Below are positions 23,824 through 33,026 of a DNA stretch of 64,000 bases, piece by piece. The stretch covers positions 1 to 64,000 of the forward strand of contig NZ_QKVK01000012.1 of assembly GCF_003234965.1 (NCBI RefSeq). The letters run 5' to 3'. Source of the DNA: Aestuariivirga litoralis (GTDB lineage Bacteria; Pseudomonadota; Alphaproteobacteria; Rhizobiales; Aestuariivirgaceae). Position numbers and translations under genes: made by a program. A model generated the notes under the pieces. The model ran no database searches. It saw only the letters and a program-made list of their open reading frames with translations, and was not told the DNA's origin. Position 1 is the stretch's first letter; every line of letters starts with the position of its first letter.

Positions 23824-24759
23824 TCACGCCCGCGGATGGGCCTTGCGATACTGCTCGAGAAGATGCGCCCGGTTCACCTCGGTGTAGACCTGCGTAGTGG
23901 AGAGGCTGGCATGGCCCAGCAGCTCCTGGATCACGCGCAGGTCGGCGCCATTGGCAAGGAGATGCGTGGCGAAGGAGTGGCGCAGTGCATGGGGTGTTGC
24001 CGTGTCCGGCAGGCCCAGCGCGCCGCGCAGCCGCGCGATCAGCAGCTGGATGTTGCGGGCGTTCAGCGGCCCGCCCTTCTGCCCGCGGAACATCGGCTCA
24101 TTGGGCTTCATCGCAAAGGGGCAGAGCTCGCGGTAGAGCGCCACGGCCTGCCGCGCCGCCGGCAGCAGCGGCACGAGCCGCGTCTTGTTGCCCTTGCCGG
24201 TGATGGTCAGCGTGGGCTGCTCCACCTGCGCCGTGGTGAGCGACAGGGCCTCCGAGATGCGCAGGCCGCAAGCGTAGAGCAGCGTCAGCACCGCCTGGTC
24301 GCGCGCCAGCACCCAGCGCGGGGTTTCGTCACCCGCCAGTGTGTCGGCCTTCGCCAGTTCCTTCGCCTTGTCGGGCGACAGCGGCTTCGGCACCGCATGC
24401 GGCAGCTTGGGCGCGCGGAGCGCGGAGAGGGCGGGGTTGCGGAACAGCCCGGTCTTCTCGGCATGCCGGTAGAATGAACGCAGGCTCGACAATTGCCGCG
24501 CCAGCGTGCGGCTCTCGACGCCATTCATCCGCCGCCTGGCCATGAAGGCGCGGAAATCGGAGACGGTGAGCAGGGCGAGGTCGCGGTTCGACGGCGGCGT
24601 GCCCAGATGGTCGGCGAGGAACCGTGCGAATTGCCCCAGGTCCCGCGCATAGGCCTCCAGCGTCTTCGCCGACATCCGCCGCTCGGACTTGAGGCTCGCC
24701 AGCCACCCCTGCACGGCGGCAGCGGCATCGGGTGCAAGGCTGGTGGCGAAGTCGGACAT
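23824..24759 (-). CDS. xerC: Site-specific tyrosine recombinase XerC
   Basis: A 311-residue tyrosine recombinase expected to resolve chromosome dimers at dif with XerD. A SAM-like core-binding domain (about 12-105) precedes the catalytic domain. Catalytic residues are R167 (GLRISE), K189 (TGKGNK), H257 and R260 (HALRH), H283 (LGHASL) and nucleophile Y292. Length and motif spacing fit Xer housekeeping recombinases rather than phage integrases, and no attachment site or mobile genes flank it. XerC rather than XerD is a judgement from general similarity. Confidence 0.88.
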   Translation of the reverse strand: MSDFATSLAPDAAAAVQGWLASLKSERRMSAKTLEAYARDLGQFARFLADHLGTPPSNRDLALLTVSDFRAFMARRRMNGVESRTLARQLSSLRSFYRHAEKTGLFRNPALSALRAPKLPHAVPKPLSPDKAKELAKADTLAGDETPRWVLARDQAVLTLLYACGLRISEALSLTTAQVEQPTLTITGKGNKTRLVPLLPAARQAVALYRELCPFAMKPNEPMFRGQKGGPLNARNIQLLIARLRGALGLPDTATPHALRHSFATHLLANGADLRVIQELLGHASLSTTQVYTEVNRAHLLEQYRKAHPRA

Positions 24760-24833
24760 GGGGTGGAAGGCTAAGGTCCGGGCATTAGCAAGCTGTTAAC
24801 CCGGCGGAGCCGCGCTGCCGCACACCCACGCAC

Positions 24834-24905
24834 TTTGCCCGCGCCCGGCCCGCGCATCCTTCGTGCGGCGGCAAAAGGGTCGCCGGGTCACGCCCGGCGC
24901 TGGTG
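24834..24905. repeat. Family-3 repeat, copy 5 (degenerate)
   Basis: CGCGCCCGGCCCGCGCATCC on the left and GGTCGCCGGGTCACGCCCGGCGCTGGTGAG on the right match the family-3 layout with mismatches. It occupies the xerC/acetyltransferase gap. Confidence 0.7.
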
Positions 24906-24921
24906 AGAGCCGGAGCGGAGA

Positions 24922-25536
24922 TCACCCTCCGATCAGCGGCACCTGCGGGCTGGCGTGCTTCGGCATCTGCCCCGTCAGCCGCGGATCCGGATGCACTTCC
25001 ACCATCACCGCATAGGGCCGGAAGCCCGAACGCTGGTAGAAGCCGAGTGCGGCCGGGTGGTCGAAGTGGCAGGTGTGCACCCACATGCGGGTGATGGGCT
25101 GGGCCCAGGCGCGCGTCAGCGCCTCGTTCATGAGGAAGCGCCCCGCGCCGCCGCCGACGGCGGAAGGCACGACGCCGAAGAACGACAGCTCGCACTGCCC
25201 GTCTTCCCGGAAGTCGAGTTCGAGAAGCCCAACGTCATGCCCGTCCTTCACCAGCGCGAAGCACTGCACATCTGCGTCACCGATGATGGCGGCGAGTGCC
25301 TCCTCTTCCAGCATCAGGCGGGAGAACCACATGATGTCCTGCCCGATGGCGCGGAACAGGTTGCGGAAGCGGCCGGTGTCGGCGGCGCCCATGCGCGCGA
25401 GCGTGAAGCCCTGCTCGGGCGCGGGCCGCAGCGCCGGCCTCGCCGTCATCTCGAGGCAGGTCACCACATTGGCGAGGTGGCCCGGGGGCAGCGGGTGATA
25501 GCCCACGGGCAGCGGGTCTTTGCGAAGGTCAGCCAT
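24922..25536 (-). CDS. GNAT-family N-acetyltransferase
   Basis: A 204-residue GNAT protein. The fold's acetyl-CoA loop is represented by VVPSAVGGGAGRFLM and the C-terminal HPAALGFYQRSGFRPYAV motif is typical. The N-terminal 45 residues precede the domain. The acceptor is unknown; proteins, antibiotics or small amines are all possible. The ribosome site is weak. It is transcribed leftward towards xerC with a repeat between them. Confidence 0.8.
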   Translation of the reverse strand: MADLRKDPLPVGYHPLPPGHLANVVTCLEMTARPALRPAPEQGFTLARMGAADTGRFRNLFRAIGQDIMWFSRLMLEEEALAAIIGDADVQCFALVKDGHDVGLLELDFREDGQCELSFFGVVPSAVGGGAGRFLMNEALTRAWAQPITRMWVHTCHFDHPAALGFYQRSGFRPYAVMVEVHPDPRLTGQMPKHASPQVPLIGG

Positions 25537-25560
25537 GGCCGATCAATAGGAGCGAAAGCC

Positions 25561-25854
25561 CTAGCGCCGCAAGCGCTTCAGGTTGGCCTTCACGCGCTTT
25601 ACAGAGGGGCCCAGCGCTGCCTGCATGAACCGCTCATGCGAACCATCCATCGGCGACACCATCATCTTGAACATTTCGGTCTGCACCGCCACGCAGCCTT
25701 CCACGAAGGCCATCTGCTTCTCGACCACCATCTTGACGAGTTCCGCCTGCGACGACGCGCTGGGCGCGAACATGCCCCACCACAGGCCGGGAAGCCGCCT
25801 GGCGATCACCTCGGCGGAGGACAGGCCCATCTCGAAGGGGGAATGCTGCGTCAT
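25561..25854 (-). CDS. Small helical protein, phasin-like, function unknown
   Basis: 97 residues, largely predicted alpha-helical with a very basic tail (KRVKANLKRLRR) and several methionines in the centre (KMVVEKQMAFVEG, TEMFKMM). Length and composition resemble small phasin-like or nucleoid-like proteins of Rhizobiales, but no diagnostic motif is seen. The start at 25854 has GGAGA six bases upstream (minus strand), which rules out a longer reading through the terminator. It lies between the acetyltransferase and mmsA on the same strand. Confidence 0.65.
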   Translation of the reverse strand: MTQHSPFEMGLSSAEVIARRLPGLWWGMFAPSASSQAELVKMVVEKQMAFVEGCVAVQTEMFKMMVSPMDGSHERFMQAALGPSVKRVKANLKRLRR

Positions 25855-25873
25855 CTCGTCTCCAACAGGAAAA

Positions 25874-25895
25874 GGGCCCCGGAGTTCCGGGGCCC
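25874..25895 (-). terminator. Rho-independent terminator after mmsA
   Basis: Nine-base perfect stem GGGCCCCGG / CCGGGGCCC with loop AGTT; on the minus strand it is followed by TTTTCC. It lies 9 bp downstream of the mmsA stop codon and separates mmsA from the small gene at 25561. Confidence 0.85.
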
Positions 25896-25903
25896 CTGTT
25901 TCT

Positions 25904-27403
<1,500 letters not shown>

Positions 27404-27577
27404 GAAGGCCTCCTGCCAGTCTGAATGGGTGGCGCAACCTAGAAGCCGGGCGCCCCCTCAGCAAGGGTCAGCCCTGCAACCGCGGTGATGCCAGGGCGAG
27501 TTTTGCTGCACCCGCGAAGAGCCATGCGTAAACCGCATGGATCATTCATTGGATTTTTACTGCACTGCACCATATTC

Positions 27578-27600
27578 TTAATTTCGCCGGACGAAATTAA
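27578..27600. promoter_or_regulatory. Perfect 9-bp inverted repeat upstream of an acetyltransferase
   Basis: TTAATTTCG and CGAAATTAA flank CCGGA. It lies 23 bp before the start at 27623, in an AT-rich island of the gap, and looks like an operator; a TGCACTGCA palindrome (27561-27569) lies just upstream. Confidence 0.45.
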
Positions 27601-27622
27601 GTTCAGGCAGGACTCGAAGCCG

Positions 27623-28228
27623 ATGCACCGCCACCTTCAGAAATATCGCATCCGCAAGCTCTGGCCGATCGAGACGGAGAGCTTCCGCCGGCACTTGCTG
27701 AGGCTCGACCCCGAGACCCGGCAATTCCGCTTCGGCACCCCCGTCAACGACAACTTCCTCAACGCCTATGCCGACACCGCCCGCCGCATCGGCACGGTGA
27801 TCTATGGCGCCTTCGTCGGGCCGGAGATGTATGCCTCCGCCGAGCTCCGCTCGCTCCATGCCGTGGGTGACGAGATGGCGGAAGCCGCCTTCGTGGTCGA
27901 GACCGCGCACCGCCACCATGGGCTGGGCTCGGTGCTGATGGACCGCATCATCACCGCCGCCCAGAACCGCGCCATCCACCAGCTGCACATGATCTGCGCC
28001 CGCGAGAACCAGCCCATGCAGCGCCTGGGCGAGAAGTTCGGCGCGCATTTCAAGATCGACCATGGCGAGGCCCTGGGCGAGATCGAGGCGCCCGCCCCCA
28101 CGCCCGTCTCGCTCCTCGACGAGGCGATGCATGACACCAGTGATTTCGTGACCGCCGTCTTCGACTGGTCGCCTATCGCGTCAGCGCCACAGCCGGAACC
28201 CAGGCGTATCCGTCGTCATCGAGGATGA
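27623..28228 (+). CDS. GNAT-family N-acetyltransferase
   Basis: A 201-residue GNAT protein. The VVETAHRHHGLGSVLMDRIITAA segment (about 90-112) is the acetyl-CoA loop and helix; MICARENQPMQRLGEKFGA follows as expected. The start at 27623 (MHRHLQKYRIRKL) is preferred because an upstream extension would run through the AT-rich control region. The substrate is unknown. Its last 56 bp overlap, tail to tail, the end of the glyoxalase-like gene on the other strand. Confidence 0.78.
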   Translation: MHRHLQKYRIRKLWPIETESFRRHLLRLDPETRQFRFGTPVNDNFLNAYADTARRIGTVIYGAFVGPEMYASAELRSLHAVGDEMAEAAFVVETAHRHHGLGSVLMDRIITAAQNRAIHQLHMICARENQPMQRLGEKFGAHFKIDHGEALGEIEAPAPTPVSLLDEAMHDTSDFVTAVFDWSPIASAPQPEPRRIRRHRG

Positions 28229-28616
28229 TGCATTCGCGCAGGCCGTGCGGCTTGTCGATGCTGCCTGCCAGCACCGTGAAGCCCAGCTCCCGCGCCCTCG
28301 CCTCGGCCACGTCCGGGTCGCAGCCATAGAGCCTCAGCTCCACCCCAGCCCCGCGCGCCTCGAGCCCGGCGACGATGCCTGACAGCGGATTGTCGCGATA
28401 GGCGTGGTCGGCGTGGAACATGAAGTCCTGGCCGTTCCAGCGCAGCGCCGCGAAATCCGCGTCGTCATAGAAGCTGGTGGCGCCCAGCACCTCGGTTGCA
28501 AAGCCGACGGCGCGTGCCACGTCGGTGACCAGCAGGTTGAAGCCGATGCCGCGCAGGGCCCGGCCATAATCCGCGGCGGAAACGGGTGGTGTCTTGTCGG
28601 CAGGTCGCTTCTTCAT
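28173..28616 (-). CDS. VOC-superfamily (glyoxalase-like) protein
   Basis: A 147-residue protein of the vicinal-oxygen-chelate fold, seen from the repeated beta-alpha-beta-beta-beta pattern: GIGFNLLVTDVARAVGFATEVL, then YDDADFAALRWNGQDFMFHAD, and RECIILDDDGYAWVPAV at the end. Members are lyases, dioxygenases or resistance proteins; no specific activity can be assigned. It overlaps the upstream small gene by four bases (ATGA), so the two are a coupled pair. Confidence 0.7.
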   Translation of the reverse strand: MKKRPADKTPPVSAADYGRALRGIGFNLLVTDVARAVGFATEVLGATSFYDDADFAALRWNGQDFMFHADHAYRDNPLSGIVAGLEARGAGVELRLYGCDPDVAEARARELGFTVLAGSIDKPHGLRECIILDDDGYAWVPAVALTR

Positions 28617-28981
28617 GAAGCGATGTGAACACTCGCCCGCTCGGCATGCAAGTTCCACATCACGGCGCAGGCGGGAATCCGCTTCGGGTCGGCAATGCCG
28701 TGGCGCTTCATGGCGATGAGGAACACCACCGCGGCATCGGCCACCGCCTCGGACAGGTCGGCCGCGGGCAGCCCCTCGTCCAGCAGTTCCATGAGGTGCA
28801 GTGCGGCAGCCTCGCTCAGCTCGGCCGCCTCGAGCGCGGTCAGCTCCTCGGCGGCCTGCCAGCTCTGGGCCAGGTCGTCGTCATCCATCTCGGCCACGAG
28901 ACTGGCGCCGATGGCAAAGGCCAGCCGCCCCGCCTGGGGCCGGTAGCCGGGAGACACGAGAGTGAAGGACTCGTCCGACAT
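28613..28981 (-). CDS. Conserved small protein of unknown function
   Basis: 122 residues, acidic, rich in alanine, leucine and glutamate (ELTALEAAELSEAAALHLMELLDEG), probably all-helical. No family motif is recognised. The start at 28981 (MSDESFTLV) has GAGGT upstream. It is translationally coupled to the VOC protein, which suggests related roles. Confidence 0.6.
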   Translation of the reverse strand: MSDESFTLVSPGYRPQAGRLAFAIGASLVAEMDDDDLAQSWQAAEELTALEAAELSEAAALHLMELLDEGLPAADLSEAVADAAVVFLIAMKRHGIADPKRIPACAVMWNLHAERASVHIAS

Positions 28982-29069
28982 GGAACACCTCACGCAACAA
29001 ACCGGACGCCATCCTGCGCTCGATGCCTTTTCGGATGGTTAACCGGCCTTGTGCGGGGCTGGTCACATT

Positions 29070-29207
29070 TTAGGGAAGCGGCGCGCCCGGCAGCGCCGGC
29101 TCCTTCACGCCCCTGGTGGTGAAGAAGCAGCTATAGCTCCCCTCGGCATGGGCGCCCACCGCATAGGGGTCGAAGCTTACGGTGATCGCCGCGAGGCAGG
29201 GTTTCAT
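29070..29207 (-). pseudogene. Possible remnant of a DUF3298-type (RsiV-like) protein C-terminus
   Basis: A 45-codon frame containing FDPYAVGAHAEGSY, which resembles the conserved C-terminal motif of DUF3298/RsiV-like domains. The domain's upstream part is missing: an in-frame stop lies six codons before the ATG and a family-3 repeat begins about 30 bp upstream. I read it as the stump of a gene lost by a repeat-associated rearrangement. A genuine 45-residue peptide is possible but the ribosome site is poor. Confidence 0.3.
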
Positions 29208-29236
29208 GTCACGTCGTCTCCGTCACGCATCCATTC

Positions 29237-29312
29237 ATCATGCCCGGGCTTGTCCCGGGCATCCTTTCCGCGGCCCCAAGAAGATCGCCGGGACAAGCCC
29301 GGCGATGATGAG
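29237..29312. repeat. Family-3 repeat, copy 6
   Basis: CATCATGCCCGGGC...GCCCGGGCAT on the left and ATCGCCGGGAC...GCCCGGCGATGATG on the right, about 20 bp apart. It lies between the gene remnant and the sugar kinase. Confidence 0.9.
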
Positions 29313-29339
29313 GGAGAGAGCGCAGGCACGCAGTGCCAC

Positions 29340-30740
29340 TCACCTCGTCCCATAGGCCTTCCTCCGCCACGCTGCCTGGTATTCCGCAAGGCCTGCGACT
29401 TCCGCCGCCGTCACCTCGGCCATCCGGATGGCGATCGTCGGCAGCGTCCCGTCCTCGATCATGGCCAGTGCCGCCGCACCCGCCGTGGTGCCGTCGCGCA
29501 GGGTGGAGGCCTTCACCCTCTGTGCCGGCCTCAGCTGCGCCAGCACGGCGAGCAGCACCGGGTTCTGCGAGAATGGCCCATCGACGATGATGTCGTCCTT
29601 CGAGGTGATGGCATCAAGCTGCTCCGACACCATCAGCGCGCAATAAAGCGCGGCGAGCGAGGCGCGCTCCTCAGCGCTTTCCGCCGCCGGCCCCGTCACA
29701 TGTCCCTTGCCGAGCGAGTCGGGCACCGGCCCGCTGGTCATGGTGAAGGACGGCACGGCGCAAGTCCCGCGTGCCACCAGCGCCGCAACACAGGCAAGGC
29801 TTGCCGCCTCCGCCGGGGCGCCATTGGCGACCGCCGCGAATTCCATGCCGCCGAAGAAGCGGCTGCAGCAGACATTGCGGCCCAGCACGTCGGTATTGGT
29901 GTTGGTGTCGCGTGCGGGGTCCAGCACGTCGACGCTGGTCGAGGGATCGAAGCTGATGCTCCAGGTTCCGGTGGACACCAGCGTGAAGCGGTCAAGCCCC
30001 GCGCAGACATAGCGCATGAAATTGGCCGTCGAGTCATGCACGCCGCCGAGCACGCGGCCCTCGCCGCGAAAGCTTGGGCCCCGGAACTCCTCCTTCAGCG
30101 TGCCGATCGTCTCCCATGCCCTGGCGCGCGGCGCATAGAGCCGGTCCCAGCCCAGCTGCTTCGCGGTACTGGACGGCGCCTGCGCACGGATGTCGAGCAG
30201 ATGCGTCTGGCAGGCCATCGAGGAAATCTCGGTCACCGCGACACCGCTGAGGCGAAAGCCGACATACTGGATCCACGGCAGCAGCGTCTTCACCCTGGCA
30301 AACGCATCCGGCCAGGCCCGCTGCTGCCAGTAAAGCTGCAGCCCGTGGGTCAGCGCGATGGGCAGCAGCGGGCACAGCGCCTCGTCGAAGCCCGGCATGA
30401 TCTTCTCGTATTCGGCCACGATCTCCGCCGGGGGCTCGCTCGTGTAGTCCATCACGGGGAGCGCCAGATCGCCCTGCGCATCGAGGCAGGCCATGGCCGC
30501 GCCATGCGCCGTGGGCACGATCGCGTCGATGGGCAGCATGGCGTCGAGCTCCGGCAGGGCGCTCCGGCACAGCGCCACCATCGGCTCCGGGTCGATGTGC
30601 CTGTAGGGCGGTGCGGGCAGGTGCAGGCTTGGCGCCTTGCGCTCGGCCAGCAACTCGCCATGCTTTGAAAACAGCGCGATCTTGGTGTTGGTATAACCCA
30701 CGTCCACCACCGCGATGCCGCGCAACCCGTCCTGCCCCAT
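29340..30740 (-). CDS. FGGY-family carbohydrate kinase
   Basis: A 466-residue sugar kinase of the FGGY family. The N-terminal phosphate loop is VVDVGYTNTKIALF, GVHDSTANF and STGTWSIS form the mid-chain substrate/ATP region, and DGPFSQNPVLLAVLA the C-terminal adenosine region. Overall pattern is nearest to L-fuculose/L-rhamnulose kinases, but the substrate is inferred. The start at 30740 has GGAACGG upstream. It is divergent from the aldolase operon at 30874, whose product would be a matching class II aldolase, so the three genes may form one catabolic unit. Confidence 0.82.
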   Translation of the reverse strand: MGQDGLRGIAVVDVGYTNTKIALFSKHGELLAERKAPSLHLPAPPYRHIDPEPMVALCRSALPELDAMLPIDAIVPTAHGAAMACLDAQGDLALPVMDYTSEPPAEIVAEYEKIMPGFDEALCPLLPIALTHGLQLYWQQRAWPDAFARVKTLLPWIQYVGFRLSGVAVTEISSMACQTHLLDIRAQAPSSTAKQLGWDRLYAPRARAWETIGTLKEEFRGPSFRGEGRVLGGVHDSTANFMRYVCAGLDRFTLVSTGTWSISFDPSTSVDVLDPARDTNTNTDVLGRNVCCSRFFGGMEFAAVANGAPAEAASLACVAALVARGTCAVPSFTMTSGPVPDSLGKGHVTGPAAESAEERASLAALYCALMVSEQLDAITSKDDIIVDGPFSQNPVLLAVLAQLRPAQRVKASTLRDGTTAGAAALAMIEDGTLPTIAIRMAEVTAAEVAGLAEYQAAWRRKAYGTR

Positions 30741-30873
30741 GCCGCCCGTTCCAATTCTTTTGCGGCACTCTCTCGCATTCGCTGCATGGGCGTCAATCAC
30801 CTCCGGCTCTTGTCCGCCACGGCGGGCCCGGTCTATAGCCGCTCACCTGACCTTCAATCCGGGAACCCCTCAC

Positions 30874-31632
30874 ATGGCCAAGCTCAAGTACCTCGATCTC
30901 CGCGAAGCAGTGATCGACACCTGCCTCAGGATGAACGAGGAGGGGATCAACCAGGGCACCTCCGGCAATGTGAGCGTGCGCACCCCCGAGGGCTTCCTGA
31001 TCACCGCGTCCGGAATCCCCTATGCCCGGATGAAGCCGGAGCACATCGTCGAGATGGACCTCGACGGCGGCTATGTCGGCGAATACCTGCCCTCCACCGA
31101 ATGGCGCATGCACCTCGACATCTTCAAGCACCGGGCGGAAGCCGGCGCCATCGTCCACACCCATTCGATCTACGCGACCGCGCTGGCCTGCCTGAGGAAG
31201 GACATTCCGCCCTTCCACTACATGATCGGCATTGCCGGCGGCACCGACATCCGCTGCTCGGACTATGCCGAGTTCGGCACGCCGGAGCTTTCCGCCGCCA
31301 TGCTCAAGGCGCTGAAGGACCGCTCCGCCTGCCTTCTCGGCAACCATGGCCAGATCGCCTTCGGCCCCAATCTCGAAAAGGCCCTGTGGCGCGCCGGCGA
31401 GGTGGAGACCATCGCCCACCAGTACTGGGCCGCCCTCCAGGTCGGCAAGCCGGTGATCCTCAGGTCGAACCAGATGAATACCGTGCTGGCGCGCATGAAG
31501 ACCTATGGTAAGCAGGCAGGCGAGTTCAAGAAGACCGACGCACCCTCGGTCACCGGTCTGGTCCGCCGCGACGTGCCGAAGAAGGCCGCGCCGAAAACCA
31601 GCGGAGCAAAGAAGGGCACGAAGAAGAAGTGA
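30874..31632 (+). CDS. Class II aldolase/adducin-family protein (fuculose-phosphate aldolase-like)
   Basis: A 252-residue zinc aldolase of the L-fuculose/L-ribulose phosphate group. Metal-binding histidines are in VHTHSIYATALA, with a further one in GNHGQIAFG; NQGTSGNVSVR forms the substrate phosphate loop. It ends in an unusual lysine-rich tail (KKAAPKTSGAKKGTKKK) absent from the core family. The start at 30874 (MAKLKYLDLREAV) is chosen as the first residues of the domain. Its stop overlaps the GTG start of the next gene. Confidence 0.85.
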   Translation: MAKLKYLDLREAVIDTCLRMNEEGINQGTSGNVSVRTPEGFLITASGIPYARMKPEHIVEMDLDGGYVGEYLPSTEWRMHLDIFKHRAEAGAIVHTHSIYATALACLRKDIPPFHYMIGIAGGTDIRCSDYAEFGTPELSAAMLKALKDRSACLLGNHGQIAFGPNLEKALWRAGEVETIAHQYWAALQVGKPVILRSNQMNTVLARMKTYGKQAGEFKKTDAPSVTGLVRRDVPKKAAPKTSGAKKGTKKK

Positions 31633-32951
31633 TCGCAGGCGTCTCCCCGCTCGTTTCCGAACTGAAGGCCCGCGCCGAGGCGGGGAGAACCGTCACCATC
31701 GGCCTCGCCGGCTGCGGCCAGATGGGCACCGACATCATGGTGCAGCTGAACCGCATGCCGGGGCTCCGCCTCGGTGCGGTGGCCGAGATGCGCCCGCCCC
31801 AGGCCCGCGCCGCCGCCGCCATGGCGGGCTTTCCGGAGGACCGCACGGTCTATGCCGAAACGCCCGCCGCCATCGATGCGGCAATCGAGTCGGGCCACAT
31901 CGCCATCACGTCTGATCCTGCCGTGCTGGCCAGGTCCGGCCGCATCGACGTGGTGATCGACGCCACCGGCAATCCCAACACCGGCACGCAGTTCGCGCTC
32001 GAATCCATCGCCAGCGGCAAGCACGTCGTCATGCTCAATGTCGAGGCCGACATCACCATCGGCCGCCACCTGCACGAGGCGGCGAAGCGCGCCGGCGTCG
32101 TCTATACCGGTGCCGCGGGAGACGAGCCCGCCGCCACGCTGGAGCTGATCGGCTTCGCCCAGTCGATCGGGCTCGAAGTGGTCTGTGCCGGCAAGGGCAA
32201 GAACAATCCGCTGAAATGGGACGCGGTGCCCGCCGACTACGAGGCGGAGGCCAGGGCCCGCAACATGAATGCCCGCATGCTGGTCGAGTTCGTCGACGGC
32301 TCCAAGACCATGGTGGAGATGGTGGCCATCGCCAACTGCACCGGCCTCGTGCCCGACGTGCCCGGCATGCACGGCCCCGCCGCCACGCGTGAGGAACTGG
32401 CCTCGGTGCTGATCCCGAAGGAACATGGCGGCGTGCTGTCGAAGAAGGGCTGTGTCGACTATTCCATCGGCAAGGGCGTTGCCCCCGGCGTCTTCTGCAT
32501 CGTCACCACCGATCACCCGCGCCTGCAGGAGCGCCTGATCGACCTCAAGGTCGGCAAGGGCCCCTATTTCGCGCTGACGCGCCCCTATCACCTCACCAGC
32601 ATGGAGGTGCCGCTCTCCGCCGCCCGCGCCGTGCTCCACGGCCAGGCCGACATGGTGCCGCTCGAACAGCCCGTGGCCGAATGCGTGACGGTGGCCAAGC
32701 GTGACCTGGCGGTGGGCGAGATCCTCGGCCGCATCGGCGAAACGGACTATCGCGCCTGGGCCATGACCCATGCGGAGGCCCGCAATGCCAATGCCGTGCC
32801 GCTGGGCCTGGCGCAGGGGGCGAAGGTGCTGAAGCCCATCAAGGCCGGCGACCGCCTCACCTACGACAATTGCGCACCCGACGAGAGCCTGCTGGTCACC
32901 CAGATCCGCCGCCGCATGGACCAGTCCGACACCCGTCTCCACGCCCTCTGA
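31629..32951 (+). CDS. NAD(P)-dependent oxidoreductase with C-terminal SAF domain
   Basis: 440 residues. The N-terminal Rossmann domain (GLAGCGQMGTD, 25-35) is homoserine-dehydrogenase-like; DVVIDATGNPNTG and VVMLNVEADITIG follow. The last ~70 residues (about 360-425) look like an SAF domain, as seen in related sugar-acid or tetronate catabolic oxidoreductases. Start is GTG overlapping the aldolase stop (GTGA). With the aldolase and kinase it suggests breakdown of a rare deoxy sugar or sugar acid. Precise activity unknown. Confidence 0.75.
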   Translation: MIAGVSPLVSELKARAEAGRTVTIGLAGCGQMGTDIMVQLNRMPGLRLGAVAEMRPPQARAAAAMAGFPEDRTVYAETPAAIDAAIESGHIAITSDPAVLARSGRIDVVIDATGNPNTGTQFALESIASGKHVVMLNVEADITIGRHLHEAAKRAGVVYTGAAGDEPAATLELIGFAQSIGLEVVCAGKGKNNPLKWDAVPADYEAEARARNMNARMLVEFVDGSKTMVEMVAIANCTGLVPDVPGMHGPAATREELASVLIPKEHGGVLSKKGCVDYSIGKGVAPGVFCIVTTDHPRLQERLIDLKVGKGPYFALTRPYHLTSMEVPLSAARAVLHGQADMVPLEQPVAECVTVAKRDLAVGEILGRIGETDYRAWAMTHAEARNANAVPLGLAQGAKVLKPIKAGDRLTYDNCAPDESLLVTQIRRRMDQSDTRLHAL

Positions 32952-32972
32952 TCACCCTGCGTAAACTCAACC

Positions 32973-33000
32973 TTGACAATACACTAGGTATAACCACCTA
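32973..33000 (+). promoter_or_regulatory. Putative promoter/operator before the quinoprotein operon
   Basis: TTGACA at 32973-32978 is followed by an AT-rich stretch with TAGGT (32986-32990) and ACCTA (32996-33000) as a small inverted repeat. A consensus -10 at ideal spacing is not seen, so control by an activator or repressor bound to the inverted repeat is plausible. Confidence 0.35.
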
Positions 33001-33026
33001 ATGCAGGCCTCACCGGAGGCCGGCGC

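Noticed and set aside
23824-24759. Integrase marking a genomic island
   Set aside because: Length and residues fit housekeeping XerC; no tRNA, attachment repeats or mobile genes flank it.
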